DNA of 64,000 nucleotides from Corynebacterium epidermidicanis (GTDB lineage: Bacteria; Actinomycetota; Actinomycetes; Mycobacteriales; Mycobacteriaceae). Below, one piece after another: positions 17,627 through 27,688 of the stretch. The position numbers and the translations under genes were made by a program. Each line of letters opens with the position of its first letter. Positions within the stretch are counted from its first letter, which is position 1. The notes under the pieces were generated by a model. The model was not told the origin of the DNA. It worked only from the letters and a program-made list of their open reading frames with translations, and ran no database searches. Location: positions 124,001 through 188,000 of the forward strand of contig NZ_CP011541.1 of the NCBI RefSeq assembly GCF_001021025.1, read 5' to 3'.

Positions 17627-19975
17627 TTAGCTACGCACTTTAATCTTCTTAATAACTCGAGCTGGGTTGCCCGCGACGATGCTATTAGAAGGTACTGGCT
17701 CGAGTACAACGGAACCTGCCCCAACAACGCAGTTATCTCCGATACTACCACCGATAAATACTGAATTGGCGCCAAAATAAACGTTGTTTCCAACCTTTGG
17801 TGGTCCGAGTCGCTTATTCCTTCCACCGAGGGTTACATTTTGAGCGACGGTCACGTCGTCACCCAAAACAGCATTTTTATGAATTACAACTCCGATTCCT
17901 CCACAGCCCAACGTGAAATTATTGCCAATGGAGCAACCTGGGTATATTTTACAGTTAAAACGGCGAAAGACTAGGTCGCTAAGATAGTTTGCACCTCGGA
18001 AGAGCCCTAATTGATGAGCTTTATTGCTAGCGTAGTAAAGTTGCACGGCTGTCATTCCACTTAGCGCTGCCTGCCAAACGCAGTTACTACCCTCCGACTC
18101 ATTGTTCAGGTAGACAGGAACTACAAAAGGCTTGTTGTAGGTTTCGGGTTGGCTTGAAATCAGGGGAATTGCTGATGGTCGTCTTTGGGCTATGTTTGCA
18201 ACTTGTATTTCTGCAACACTGGTCGATTGTGAGCCAATATCATCGCTGAACATCGTCACATCGAATCCCGCCGTCGAAAGAGCCAGCGCAATTGTCAAAT
18301 TGGATTCTGAGATCCCGTAAATATCAATTTTTTTCCAAGTAGCCATCGTTGGCCAAGATTGTTCTCGTGCAAGTGAGACAATTTGAGTCTGGCTGTAGCA
18401 CTGTGAGAAGTCGGCTGGCAACAAGATTTCTTCGTCAATGCATTCGACTCGATAAGTAAGTTTTCCCGACTTGCTTGGCTTCGCTGGTGAAACTTCTAGA
18501 CAGTTTCCTGCAATGAGCTCGCCAGGCTTTGTTGAGTACCAACCACGGAACGGCGATTTGGTCTCGCCCGAATAGACAGAGACGGTAATATTTTCGGAAA
18601 AAGTTAGTCTTAGGCTCTTGCCGAGTCTGTGTAGGACTATTTCACGATCGGTTGCATATGGGGTGCAGTTATTTGGAAGCAAAAAGCGTGACTTAATTGC
18701 TTCTCCTGAAGGGGTATCCCATTCATCAGTTACAGCAAAGACGTTTTTATCATCGACTTTGATAGTCCGAGTCAACACGATGTCCCGAACCTTCTTTTCC
18801 ATCTTTAAGTAGGTTTCAGTTGCCTTTACTATGCGCGCGTTGATAATCCGGTTGCTTGAACGGTAAACATCCCATGGAAATTGGCTTTCAGGAGATTCGA
18901 AGTCCAGAACACTGTGGGCGAAGTTGCTGCGCAAAGCTTTTACGCGACCATCGGAATAGTTGTAGCTGTGAGTTCCGCCGTCGATGAAAAAGTCTACGCC
19001 TTTGTACGAAAGGTAGATCTGTGTGTCATCAACGTGTTTGTGCGTTATTGAGCTATGGCCAGCAGTAGCCAGGAGATAAAACTCGGGATTAGAGTAAACC
19101 CAAATGCCAACGCGCTCGTTGAAATGGGTTCCAAAAATTGGGGAGAGTCCAGTTGGGAGACGGGAAGAATCACCGCGTGGAACGTAGTGGCTGCTTGGCA
19201 GGAGCTGGAATCGTGATGTCTTATCAGCTAATTCGATAGTCCGGTCAATTTGCTCAAGCAGGCTCAAGTGAACTAGTTGGTCTGTGAATTTTTCTCGGAT
19301 GGACGACAACAGATTGATCCATACACGATCATAGAGGGGCGAGTTTTCTCCACACCAACCGTCCTCGCCGTAGACCTGCTGGATGATCGCCGGCAGCATT
19401 GTTGAAATGGTGGATTCACATTTGCGAACTAGCTCATGATTCTTTATTTGGCCAAGAACCGATTCATCGGACGTGGCGTGTGCAATGCCGAAAAGTAGAG
19501 CTCTAATTAAAAAAAGGCCATGGTTGTTAAGCTTGATGCTTTCGGGCAGACACGACCACTCAATATCGTGGACAAGCGTTTGTGATACAACCTCAGATAT
19601 GTATTCAGGATGGATCGAAGAGAGGTAGAGAATAGATTCAATTCGCATCGCTGTTGCATGGTCCCAGGACGGATTTAATCTATTTTGTTTACCTTTTTCT
19701 GGGCTAGATATCCATGAAAAATAGGAGTCTAAGACTTGTGCTGCATCTTTTCGAGAGATCAGCGAAGCCAATCGCGGTATAAATTGCCCCCCATGTAGGT
19801 AAAGCTGACCTGTTTTTCCAATTTGATTCTCAAAGTCCTGCCAGCAAGGAATGTCTGTGAATTCAAGTTTCTCCCCAGTTGGAAGCGACAAAATAGTTTT
19901 GCCATCTTCAACAGTAACTGAGGTGCCTCCTTGGGGCTCGAACACCGAGCGAGACAAGCTTTTCAATGTCGTCAT
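17627..19975 (-). CDS. heparinase II/III-like protein fused to a serine-acetyltransferase-like hexapeptide domain
   Basis: A 782-residue protein. Residues 1 to about 350 form an alpha-helical toroid-like region followed by a heparinase II/III beta region (VDDTQIYLSYKGVDFFIDGGTHSYNYSDGR), as found in polysaccharide-locus heparinase-like proteins. Around residues 560-600 is a Rossmann-like start (IDIYGISESNLTIALALSTAG). From about 630 to the end is a left-handed beta-helix acetyltransferase like CysE: IYPGCSIGNNFTLGCGGIG, VAQNVTLGGR and a closing AGNPARVIKK. No signal peptide is seen, so it is probably cytoplasmic. It may uncap or lyse uronic glycan and O-acetylate it. It lies downstream of wecB on the same strand, separated by 151 bp. 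Confidence 0.65.
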   Translation of the reverse strand: MTTLKSLSRSVFEPQGGTSVTVEDGKTILSLPTGEKLEFTDIPCWQDFENQIGKTGQLYLHGGQFIPRLASLISRKDAAQVLDSYFSWISSPEKGKQNRLNPSWDHATAMRIESILYLSSIHPEYISEVVSQTLVHDIEWSCLPESIKLNNHGLFLIRALLFGIAHATSDESVLGQIKNHELVRKCESTISTMLPAIIQQVYGEDGWCGENSPLYDRVWINLLSSIREKFTDQLVHLSLLEQIDRTIELADKTSRFQLLPSSHYVPRGDSSRLPTGLSPIFGTHFNERVGIWVYSNPEFYLLATAGHSSITHKHVDDTQIYLSYKGVDFFIDGGTHSYNYSDGRVKALRSNFAHSVLDFESPESQFPWDVYRSSNRIINARIVKATETYLKMEKKVRDIVLTRTIKVDDKNVFAVTDEWDTPSGEAIKSRFLLPNNCTPYATDREIVLHRLGKSLRLTFSENITVSVYSGETKSPFRGWYSTKPGELIAGNCLEVSPAKPSKSGKLTYRVECIDEEILLPADFSQCYSQTQIVSLAREQSWPTMATWKKIDIYGISESNLTIALALSTAGFDVTMFSDDIGSQSTSVAEIQVANIAQRRPSAIPLISSQPETYNKPFVVPVYLNNESEGSNCVWQAALSGMTAVQLYYASNKAHQLGLFRGANYLSDLVFRRFNCKIYPGCSIGNNFTLGCGGIGVVIHKNAVLGDDVTVAQNVTLGGRNKRLGPPKVGNNVYFGANSVFIGGSIGDNCVVGAGSVVLEPVPSNSIVAGNPARVIKKIKVRS

Positions 19976-20126
19976 TTGATTCGTAATTCTTCGTCTACTT
20001 ATATTGTGGTTCCAAATGTTGAGATTCTTAGTTGAAAAATATTACGCTGAATTTTCGCAAAATTGGTACTCGCAGAGTTTTTCAGCGACAGATTTGCATC
20101 TCTGCGCACTCGGTAAAACCTGAAAC

Positions 20127-21275
20127 CTATTCAGTGCTGAAATCTGGTAGCCTAGACCCTTTGCCTAGCAGCTCGGCAATAGCAGCAACAGAACGTTGAG
20201 CTGCCTTGCCATCACCGTATGGGTTCACGGCGTTCGCCATCGCTTCATAGACAGCTGGTTGATCCAGGAGCACGGTTGCTTCGGAGACGATGCGATCCTC
20301 GTCGGTACCTATTAGGCGCACGGTGCCAGCGGTGACAGCTTCTGGGCGTTCCGTATTCTCGCGCATGACTAGAACTGGCTTGCCAAGTGCAGGGGCTTCC
20401 TCTTGAACTCCGCCGGAGTCGGTGAGTACCAGGTGTGCACGAGACATCAACTTGGTGAACTCATTGTACGGCAGCGGATCAGTGACGATGATGTTGTCAT
20501 GCCCTTCGATCTCTGGGAACACGGCATCGCGAACCTTTGGGTTCAAATGGGCTGGGAGCACGAAAATGGTATCAGGGTAAGCGTCGGCCAAACGAGCCAT
20601 TGCGCGGCCGATATTAGCCATGGCATGCAGGCTCTCGCGACGGTGAGTCGTAAACAGGACGACCTTCGAATCAGAGTCTGCTGCCGACTGAAGCCGTTGA
20701 TCGCTGAAGGTCGTATCCCAGCTGGATGCGACCAGCAGGGCGTCGATAACCGTGTTGCCCGAGACCACAATGTCAGCGGAGCGGAAATCCTCACGCTGCA
20801 GGTTGCGCTTCGATTCCTCGGTTGGTGCCAGGTGCAGTGCTGCGACCTGGCCGATAAGGCGTCGATTAGCTTCTTCCGGAAATGGGGACAGAATGTTGCC
20901 CGTGCGAAGACCGGCTTCGAGATGCACAATCTTCACACCTCGGTTAAAACCAGCGATTGCGGCTGCCATGGCGGTGGAGGTATCGCCTTGGGAGATGATT
21001 ACATCTGGTTGTTCTTCCTCGATGATTTTGTCTAGCCCTTCAATGGCTCGCGCAACAATGCTGTTAAGCGTTTGACCGGGGCGCATGATGGAAAGATCGT
21101 GCTGTGGGGTAATGCCGAATTGAGCGTTTACCTGGTCCAACATCTCGCGGTGTTGTCCGGTGGTGACGGCTACTGAAACGAATCGGTCGTCGGCCTCTAG
21201 TGCCTTGATGACTGGGGCGACTTTAACTGCTTCTGGGCGGGTGCCGTATACGGTCATTACCTTAGGCGTAGACAT
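20127..21275 (-). CDS. wecB: UDP-N-acetylglucosamine 2-epimerase (non-hydrolysing)
   Basis: A 382-residue enzyme of usual length interconverting UDP-GlcNAc and UDP-ManNAc. Motifs are the N-terminal VYGTRPEAVK, then EAGLRTG, FPEEANRR, TTHRRES, and LTDSGGVQEEAPALGKPVLVMRENTERPEA in the UDP-binding half. A GAGG site lies 8 nt before the ATG. Together with WecC at 8470 it completes the route to UDP-ManNAcA, so the two ends of the locus are biochemically linked although oppositely oriented. Codon use here is less AT-biased than in the neighbouring glycosyltransferases. Confidence 0.93.
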   Translation of the reverse strand: MSTPKVMTVYGTRPEAVKVAPVIKALEADDRFVSVAVTTGQHREMLDQVNAQFGITPQHDLSIMRPGQTLNSIVARAIEGLDKIIEEEQPDVIISQGDTSTAMAAAIAGFNRGVKIVHLEAGLRTGNILSPFPEEANRRLIGQVAALHLAPTEESKRNLQREDFRSADIVVSGNTVIDALLVASSWDTTFSDQRLQSAADSDSKVVLFTTHRRESLHAMANIGRAMARLADAYPDTIFVLPAHLNPKVRDAVFPEIEGHDNIIVTDPLPYNEFTKLMSRAHLVLTDSGGVQEEAPALGKPVLVMRENTERPEAVTAGTVRLIGTDEDRIVSEATVLLDQPAVYEAMANAVNPYGDGKAAQRSVAAIAELLGKGSRLPDFSTE

Positions 21276-21366
21276 GCAAAACCTCGTTGACGTTGATAAA
21301 AGGGGATTAATTAATTATATGCCTGCAGTGTATAATTTGCCGGTCAAGTGGCTTAGGGCATAGAAA

Positions 21367-21396
21367 AAGTGGGCAACTCAAAATGAGTGCCCACTT
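21367..21396 (-). terminator. rho-independent terminator of the small secreted protein genes
   Basis: AAGTGGGCA (21367-21375) pairs with TGCCCACTT (21388-21396), extended by CTCA/TGAG around a short A-rich loop with one bulged A. On the minus strand the stem is followed by TTTTCTA. It lies 40 nt beyond the stop of the gene at 21436. Confidence 0.75.
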
Positions 21397-21435
21397 AAGT
21401 TTTCTCTAGGCAATGCGCCTAGTGAAGGTCATCAA

Positions 21436-21759
21436 TTAGATGATGAAGCCCTCGTGCTTTGCCCAGTTAAAAGCAGCGTTGATGATGCCGGCAACGGTGA
21501 TGGCACCGAGAGCCCAGAGGCCACCGACCCATGCTTCGCCCCATGCAGGAGCTTCAACCTTGTCCTTGTTCTCGCCGAAGATGACTTCGCCGGTGCTGTC
21601 CTTGTCAGCGTTCAGCCAGTCGCCGAATACGGAAGAACCGGAGGAGGTAGCAACCTTCTCAGGAACGTTGACGTCGCCAGCGTGAGCAACAGCGGAGCCA
21701 GAGATGGTCAGTGCGATAGCGGTTGCGGAAGCAACAGCGATGTTCTTGAAGTTACGCAT
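21436..21759 (-). CDS. small secreted protein, tandem paralogue 1 (possible cell-envelope protein)
   Basis: A 107-residue precursor. AAAGGA lies 6 nt before the ATG that opens MRNFKN, so that start is preferred over one five codons upstream. A Sec signal peptide ends at about AVAHA, leaving a mature peptide of about 80 residues. The mature part has an acidic, Gly/Ser-rich start and a hydrophobic C-terminal half (WVGGLWALGAITVAGIINAAFN). The neighbouring gene encodes a relative with the same layout. Small size, export and the amphipathic tail recall corynebacterial outer-envelope proteins. Corynebacterial PorA/PorH porins lack signal peptides, however, so these are not those porins. Function unknown. 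Confidence 0.7.
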   Translation of the reverse strand: MRNFKNIAVASATAIALTISGSAVAHAGDVNVPEKVATSSGSSVFGDWLNADKDSTGEVIFGENKDKVEAPAWGEAWVGGLWALGAITVAGIINAAFNWAKHEGFII

Positions 21760-21805
21760 TGTAAATCCTTTCAACCCCTAAGGGCCGTATGAGTGAGAGG
21801 TTCTC

Positions 21806-22144
21806 TTAGAACTTAGGGAGTGGGAGGATGTTGTTGTACGCGATGAAGTTGTACACAGGAGCTGCGATAGCTGCCAGGGATGCAATGGCGATGCCAGCGT
21901 AGGTGATGGCACGCATGTTGCCAGCCCACTCTGGGAAGGTGTACTCGGTGCCATCTTCGAGGGTGCCCTGCTCGCCAACTTCGAGGGTGGTGGAGCCGAA
22001 TACGTCGCGGCCGTTAACAGGCTGGTCTGCATTCCAGGCTGCACCGATCTCGGAAGACAGGGTAGCGTTTGCAACGGAGGTAGCGCCGAAGGTAAGTGCA
22101 ACGGCGGTAGCGCCAGCAAGAGCGGCATTACGGAACTTACGCAT
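21806..22144 (-). CDS. small secreted protein, tandem paralogue 2
   Basis: A 112-residue precursor starting MRKFRNAALAG, with AAGGA 7 nt before the ATG. The signal peptide ends near SVANA. The mature part has a polar stretch with VFGSTT, matching VFGDWLN in the partner, then EWAGNMRAITYAGIAIASLAAIAAPVYNFI, a long hydrophobic segment where the partner has WVGGLWALGAI. The genes are 46 nt apart and share one downstream terminator, so they are co-transcribed. They may make a two-component envelope complex. Unknown function; the paralogy is visible by eye. Confidence 0.7.
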   Translation of the reverse strand: MRKFRNAALAGATAVALTFGATSVANATLSSEIGAAWNADQPVNGRDVFGSTTLEVGEQGTLEDGTEYTFPEWAGNMRAITYAGIAIASLAAIAAPVYNFIAYNNILPLPKF

Positions 22145-24373
<2,229 letters not shown>

Positions 24374-24377
<4 letters not shown>

Positions 24378-25237
24378 TGAAAGGCATCATCTTGGCGGGC
24401 GGCTCGGGCACGCGCCTGTACCCGATCACGAAAGGCATCTCCAAACAGCTGATGCCGATCTACGACAAACCCATGATCTACTACCCGCTCACCACCCTCA
24501 TCCAAGCGGGCATCCGCGAGATCCTGGTGATCACCACGCCCGAGGACAGCTTCGCGTTCCAGCGGTTGCTTGGCGACGGCTCGCAATGGGGCCTATCTCT
24601 GTCTTACGCGGAGCAACCGCGCCCGGAGGGACTCGCGCAGGCGTTCCTGATCGGCCAAGAGTTTATTGGGGATTCTCCCGTTGCTTTGGTTTTGGGAGAC
24701 AACATCTTCGACGGCCACGCGCTGGGCGCCTCACTACGCTCCTGCACGCACGGCGAAGGCGGGACAGTATTCGCCTACCAAGTCTCCGACCCCTCCCGAT
24801 ACGGAATCGTTTCCTTTGGCGCTGACGGGCGGGCCGAATCGATCGAGGAAAAGCCCGTGCGGCCTCGTTCGAACTACGCGGTGGTGGGCCTGTACTTCTA
24901 CTCAAATGACGTCGTCTCCATCGCTCGAGGGATCAAGCCGTCTGCGCGGGGCGAACTCGAAATCACCGCAGTCAACGAGGCCTATCTGCAGCGTGGCGAC
25001 CTCCGGGTGGAACGCCTGCAGCGTGGCGATGTCTGGCTGGACACCGGCACCATCGACTCCATGTCCGAAGCTGCCGCCTACGTAGAAGTGATGCAAAAAC
25101 GCACCGGCATCGCCATCGGCTCGCCAGAGATTGCCGCGTACCGGGAGGGATTCATCTCGCGTGCTTCTTTGCTGGAGCTGGCTTCGCCGCTAATGAAGTC
25201 CGGATACGGCCGGTTCCTTGTGGAGGCCGCGGGGTAG
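24374..25237 (+). CDS. rmlA: glucose-1-phosphate thymidylyltransferase
   Basis: A 287-residue enzyme of standard length making dTDP-glucose from glucose-1-phosphate and dTTP. It shows the nucleotidyltransferase signature [11 protein letters not shown], the [15 protein letters not shown] segment, LGDNIFDG (metal-binding Asp) and EEKP. It is the last gene of rmlB-rmlD-rmlA, coupled to rmlD by an ATGA overlap. No rmlC (3,5-epimerase) follows: the next 240 bp are repeats and a terminator of the convergent gene. Confidence 0.95.
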
Positions 25238-25244
25238 ATTTTTC

Positions 25245-25327
25245 GCGGCGCTGCCTGGGGCGGGCGGTGCTGCTTGGGGCACGCGGTGCTGCCTGGGGTG
25301 GGCGGTGCTGCCTGGGGTGGGCGGTGC
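25245..25327. repeat. four tandem copies of a 19-bp GC-rich unit
   Basis: The unit GCGGTGCTGCCTGGGGTGG is present at 25245, 25264, 25283 and 25302, with a partial fifth copy (GCGGTGC) to 25327. Copies 3 and 4 are identical; copies 1 and 2 carry a few substitutions. The period of 19 is not a multiple of three, and the array lies after the rmlA stop, so it is non-coding. Confidence 0.85.
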
Positions 25328-25331
25328 GTGC

Positions 25332-25407
25332 GGAAATTGTGTGCTTGTAATGGCGGGATTGGTCTTAAAACCCCAGGATGCTTGATCGGGAGAAGCACAC
25401 AATTTCC
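25332..25407. repeat. 15-bp perfect inverted repeat, 46-nt spacer
   Basis: GGAAATTGTGTGCTT (25332-25346) is the exact reverse complement of AAGCACACAATTTCC (25393-25407). It lies between the tandem repeat and the terminator, between convergent genes. It could be a large hairpin or the footprint of a small lost element. Confidence 0.7.
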
Positions 25408-25436
25408 TGGCGTGGGGTGGGGAAGCAAAAGAAAAT

Positions 25437-25462
25437 CCCGGAAACCTGGGGAGGTTTCCGGG
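25437..25462 (-). terminator. rho-independent terminator of the mycolyltransferase-like gene
   Basis: CCCGGAAACC (25437-25446), loop TGGGGA, GGTTTCCGGG (25453-25462): a perfect 10-bp stem. Read on the minus strand it is followed by TTTTCTTTTG, 17 nt after the stop of the gene at 25479. Confidence 0.85.
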
Positions 25463-25478
25463 AGCAGAGAGGTAGAAA

Positions 25479-26516
25479 CTAACCGATCGCCCAAAGGACG
25501 TCGCCCTTGTGGTCGGCCATGTAGCGGCCCCACGGCTGCCAAGTGTGCAGGCCAGCGCCGTAGTGGCGGTGGACGTTGAGGCCCTGGTGGCGGGCCTTGT
25601 CCGTGAAGGAGTTGGTGGACAAGGTGATCAGGGTTTCGCCGTGGATGGAGATCGCGTCAGCGCCCAGCCAGCCTGGGTAGGATTCGCCGGCGCCGGGGTG
25701 GCTGTTTCCGGACCAGACGTGGACGTCCACGCCGCCGTCGCGAAGCTTGTGCACGTTGGCCACTGGGTCAGCGTGCAGGATGCGGCCGGGGAACTCGAGA
25801 GGGTTAATGGTGAACCACTCCCACAGGAACTTGCCGGAGTGCAGCAGGGAGGCGATGGAGAAGCCAGCGATCATGCCCACGTGGGTGGCCATCGCGGGGT
25901 CGATGAAGCCAGAAAGGGCGTGGGCCTGGCGGAACTGGTCTGGGTGATGCGCGGAGAGGGTGAGGGCAGGGATTGCGCCCATCGATACGCCGGCGATGGC
26001 GTTGCGGTGCGGATCCACTCCGAAGTGCTGCTGCAGGTAGCCCGGGAGCTCGTAGGCGAGGAAGGTTTCCCACATAGGGCGTTCCTGGCCGGAAGACATG
26101 AAGTCATTGGCAACGCCACCCCAGTCTGCGTAGAACTCGCCTGCGCCTCCGGCGGGCATGACGAGGGTGATGTTGTCGTTTTCAAACGTGGCCGGGGCAG
26201 TGGACACGGACGCCCAGTTGGAGTCGCGTTCGCCGACCTGTGCGCCGTCCAGCAGGTAGAGGCCGCCGTTGCCGCCGTTGGTTGCGGCCTGGATGAACAC
26301 GAGCATGTTCCGGTTGTGCGCCGGGGACCAGACCTCGCATGCCTGGATCCAGTGGCCTTGTGGTGCCCAGGTGCAGCCGGGCCGTAGCCAGTCTCGACCG
26401 TCGGCGTGGGCAGCAGGGGCAGCAGCGAAAATCGTTGCTACGGCCACGAGCAGGGCCAACAGCATGTTGCGGATGTGACTCGTGTTAAACGAGTGACTGG
26501 AGTGTTTTAGGCGCAT
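25479..26516 (-). CDS. secreted corynomycolyltransferase-like esterase (antigen 85 family)
   Basis: A 345-residue precursor with a Sec signal peptide ending at about AAHA (residues 35-38). The mature part is an antigen 85-type alpha/beta hydrolase: GGNGGLYLLDG, MPAGGAGEFYADW, the nucleophile elbow GVSMGA, and a C-terminal His in GAGLHTW. Such enzymes (Cmt) move mycolic acids between trehalose monomycolate and the arabinogalactan or trehalose in the cell envelope. The alternative is a general envelope esterase. TATGCT ends 7 nt before the ATG, suggesting a leaderless transcript, and a strong terminator follows. Its place beside the rml genes fits envelope building. Confidence 0.88.
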   Translation of the reverse strand: MRLKHSSHSFNTSHIRNMLLALLVAVATIFAAAPAAHADGRDWLRPGCTWAPQGHWIQACEVWSPAHNRNMLVFIQAATNGGNGGLYLLDGAQVGERDSNWASVSTAPATFENDNITLVMPAGGAGEFYADWGGVANDFMSSGQERPMWETFLAYELPGYLQQHFGVDPHRNAIAGVSMGAIPALTLSAHHPDQFRQAHALSGFIDPAMATHVGMIAGFSIASLLHSGKFLWEWFTINPLEFPGRILHADPVANVHKLRDGGVDVHVWSGNSHPGAGESYPGWLGADAISIHGETLITLSTNSFTDKARHQGLNVHRHYGAGLHTWQPWGRYMADHKGDVLWAIG

Positions 26517-26529
26517 GCACTAAAGCATA
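26517..26529 (-). promoter_or_regulatory. leaderless promoter of the mycolyltransferase-like gene
   Basis: On the minus strand TATGCT (26529-26524) ends 7 nt before the ATG at 26516, inside an AT-rich stretch. Confidence 0.5.
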
Positions 26530-26581
26530 TTATTTATTTTTGCCTGCGCAAGTTAATCGACCAACAAAATTTTAGGTGTCA

Positions 26582-26613
26582 CCCAGCAAGGTGCGGTTTT
26601 CCCGCTTGCTGGG
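26582..26613 (-). terminator. possible terminator hairpin after the MetQ-like gene
   Basis: CCCAGCAAG (26582-26590) and CTTGCTGGG (26605-26613) form a perfect 9-bp stem with a 14-nt loop. On the minus strand an AAAATTTT tract follows after about 8 nt rather than directly, so efficiency is doubtful. Confidence 0.45.
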
Positions 26614-26767
26614 TTGCGGACGGGGTGAATGGCTAGCTGGGTTCGACTTGCTAGGCGCTGCTTGGTGCTGCTTGGCTGGGATGCATTCTGGTGTCTTTGG
26701 TTCTGTCATTTTTCGGCTAAAAGTGGCTGAATTGGAGACAGTGGATTACGGTGCCTTGGCTGGTTCG

Positions 26768-27601
26768 TCAAGTAGCACGGATTTGGGGGGAGACCCAGCG
26801 CTCGTCAGTGTTTCGGGCCTGGAGATAACGTTCAAAACTCTTAGATTGGTACGTGCGTGTGACGGCAGTAGCCCACCCGGTGTTTCGATCCCCCTCGCGC
26901 ACCGTGACTTGGATGAGAAACTCTGGGGCTAGGGTCTCGCCTAGCAGGCGCTGATCTGGGCTCATGCCAGCGGGGAACGCGAGGGAGCCAGGTAAAACCA
27001 CCCAGTCGTAATCCTTCACGCTGTTAATAAGCGTGGTAGGCGGAATCGTTTTGATCTTGAGGTCGTAGGGGTTGTACACCACGTCTGCGGCGGTGACGTC
27101 CTCGGCGGACACAACCGGGTTGAACTTGATCCAGCCGGCTTGCTCGAGCAGCTTCAGCGTTCGGGCGCGGTTACCTGGGAAGTCCGGAACTGCGACGCTT
27201 TGCCCTGGCTGCACCTGATCAAGGTGAGAATGGATGCTGGAATACAGGCCCACCTCGATGGACGGGATCGGCTGGATATTAATCAGCTTCGTGCCGTGCT
27301 GCTCATTAAAAGAGGTGGTGAATCGCGAATTTTGCTCGACGTTTAAGTCGACTTCTTTGTTGGCCAGCGCGAGTGCGGCGTCGACAAGCTCGGGCTTATG
27401 GACGTACTTGATGTCGTAGCCCATTCGTCGCAGCTCCGGGGCCACGGCCTCCTGGAACATCACCGAATAAGGACCCAAGGAGGTGGAGATTCTCAGCAGC
27501 TTCTTGCCGGAGGGGCCGCTGCAGGCGCACAGGGCAAAAGCCAAGCACACAACTGTGACAAAACTAAGGACCCAGCGACGGGGGTATCCGCTAACGTGCA
27601 C
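26768..27601 (-). CDS. MetQ/NlpA-family substrate-binding lipoprotein
   Basis: A 277-residue precursor. A hydrophobic segment ends in the lipobox ALCAC, giving a lipid-anchored protein. The mature part resembles the NlpA/MetQ family, which binds methionine for MetNI importers: LGPYSVMFQEAVAPELRRMGY, DLNVEQNSRF, VAVPDFPGNRARTLKLLEQAGWI and VYNPYDLKIK. The frame opens at TTG 27622, but GGGAGG lies 6 nt before GTG 27601. No ABC ATPase or permease is adjacent, so it is an orphan binding protein whose transporter must be elsewhere. Ligand unproven. Confidence 0.8.
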   Translation of the reverse strand: MHVSGYPRRWVLSFVTVVCLAFALCACSGPSGKKLLRISTSLGPYSVMFQEAVAPELRRMGYDIKYVHKPELVDAALALANKEVDLNVEQNSRFTTSFNEQHGTKLINIQPIPSIEVGLYSSIHSHLDQVQPGQSVAVPDFPGNRARTLKLLEQAGWIKFNPVVSAEDVTAADVVYNPYDLKIKTIPPTTLINSVKDYDWVVLPGSLAFPAGMSPDQRLLGETLAPEFLIQVTVREGDRNTGWATAVTRTYQSKSFERYLQARNTDERWVSPQIRAT

Positions 27602-27688
27602 GCTGATCCTCCCGCGGGCCAAGAAATTCTGTCACAGCAATAATACCAGCTCAGCGGGGATCGGCAGGTGGTAGGTGTGCTTTAGTGC

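Noticed and set aside
25245..25327. Possible CRISPR array
   Set aside because: The copies are directly adjacent without spacers, so it is a simple tandem repeat.
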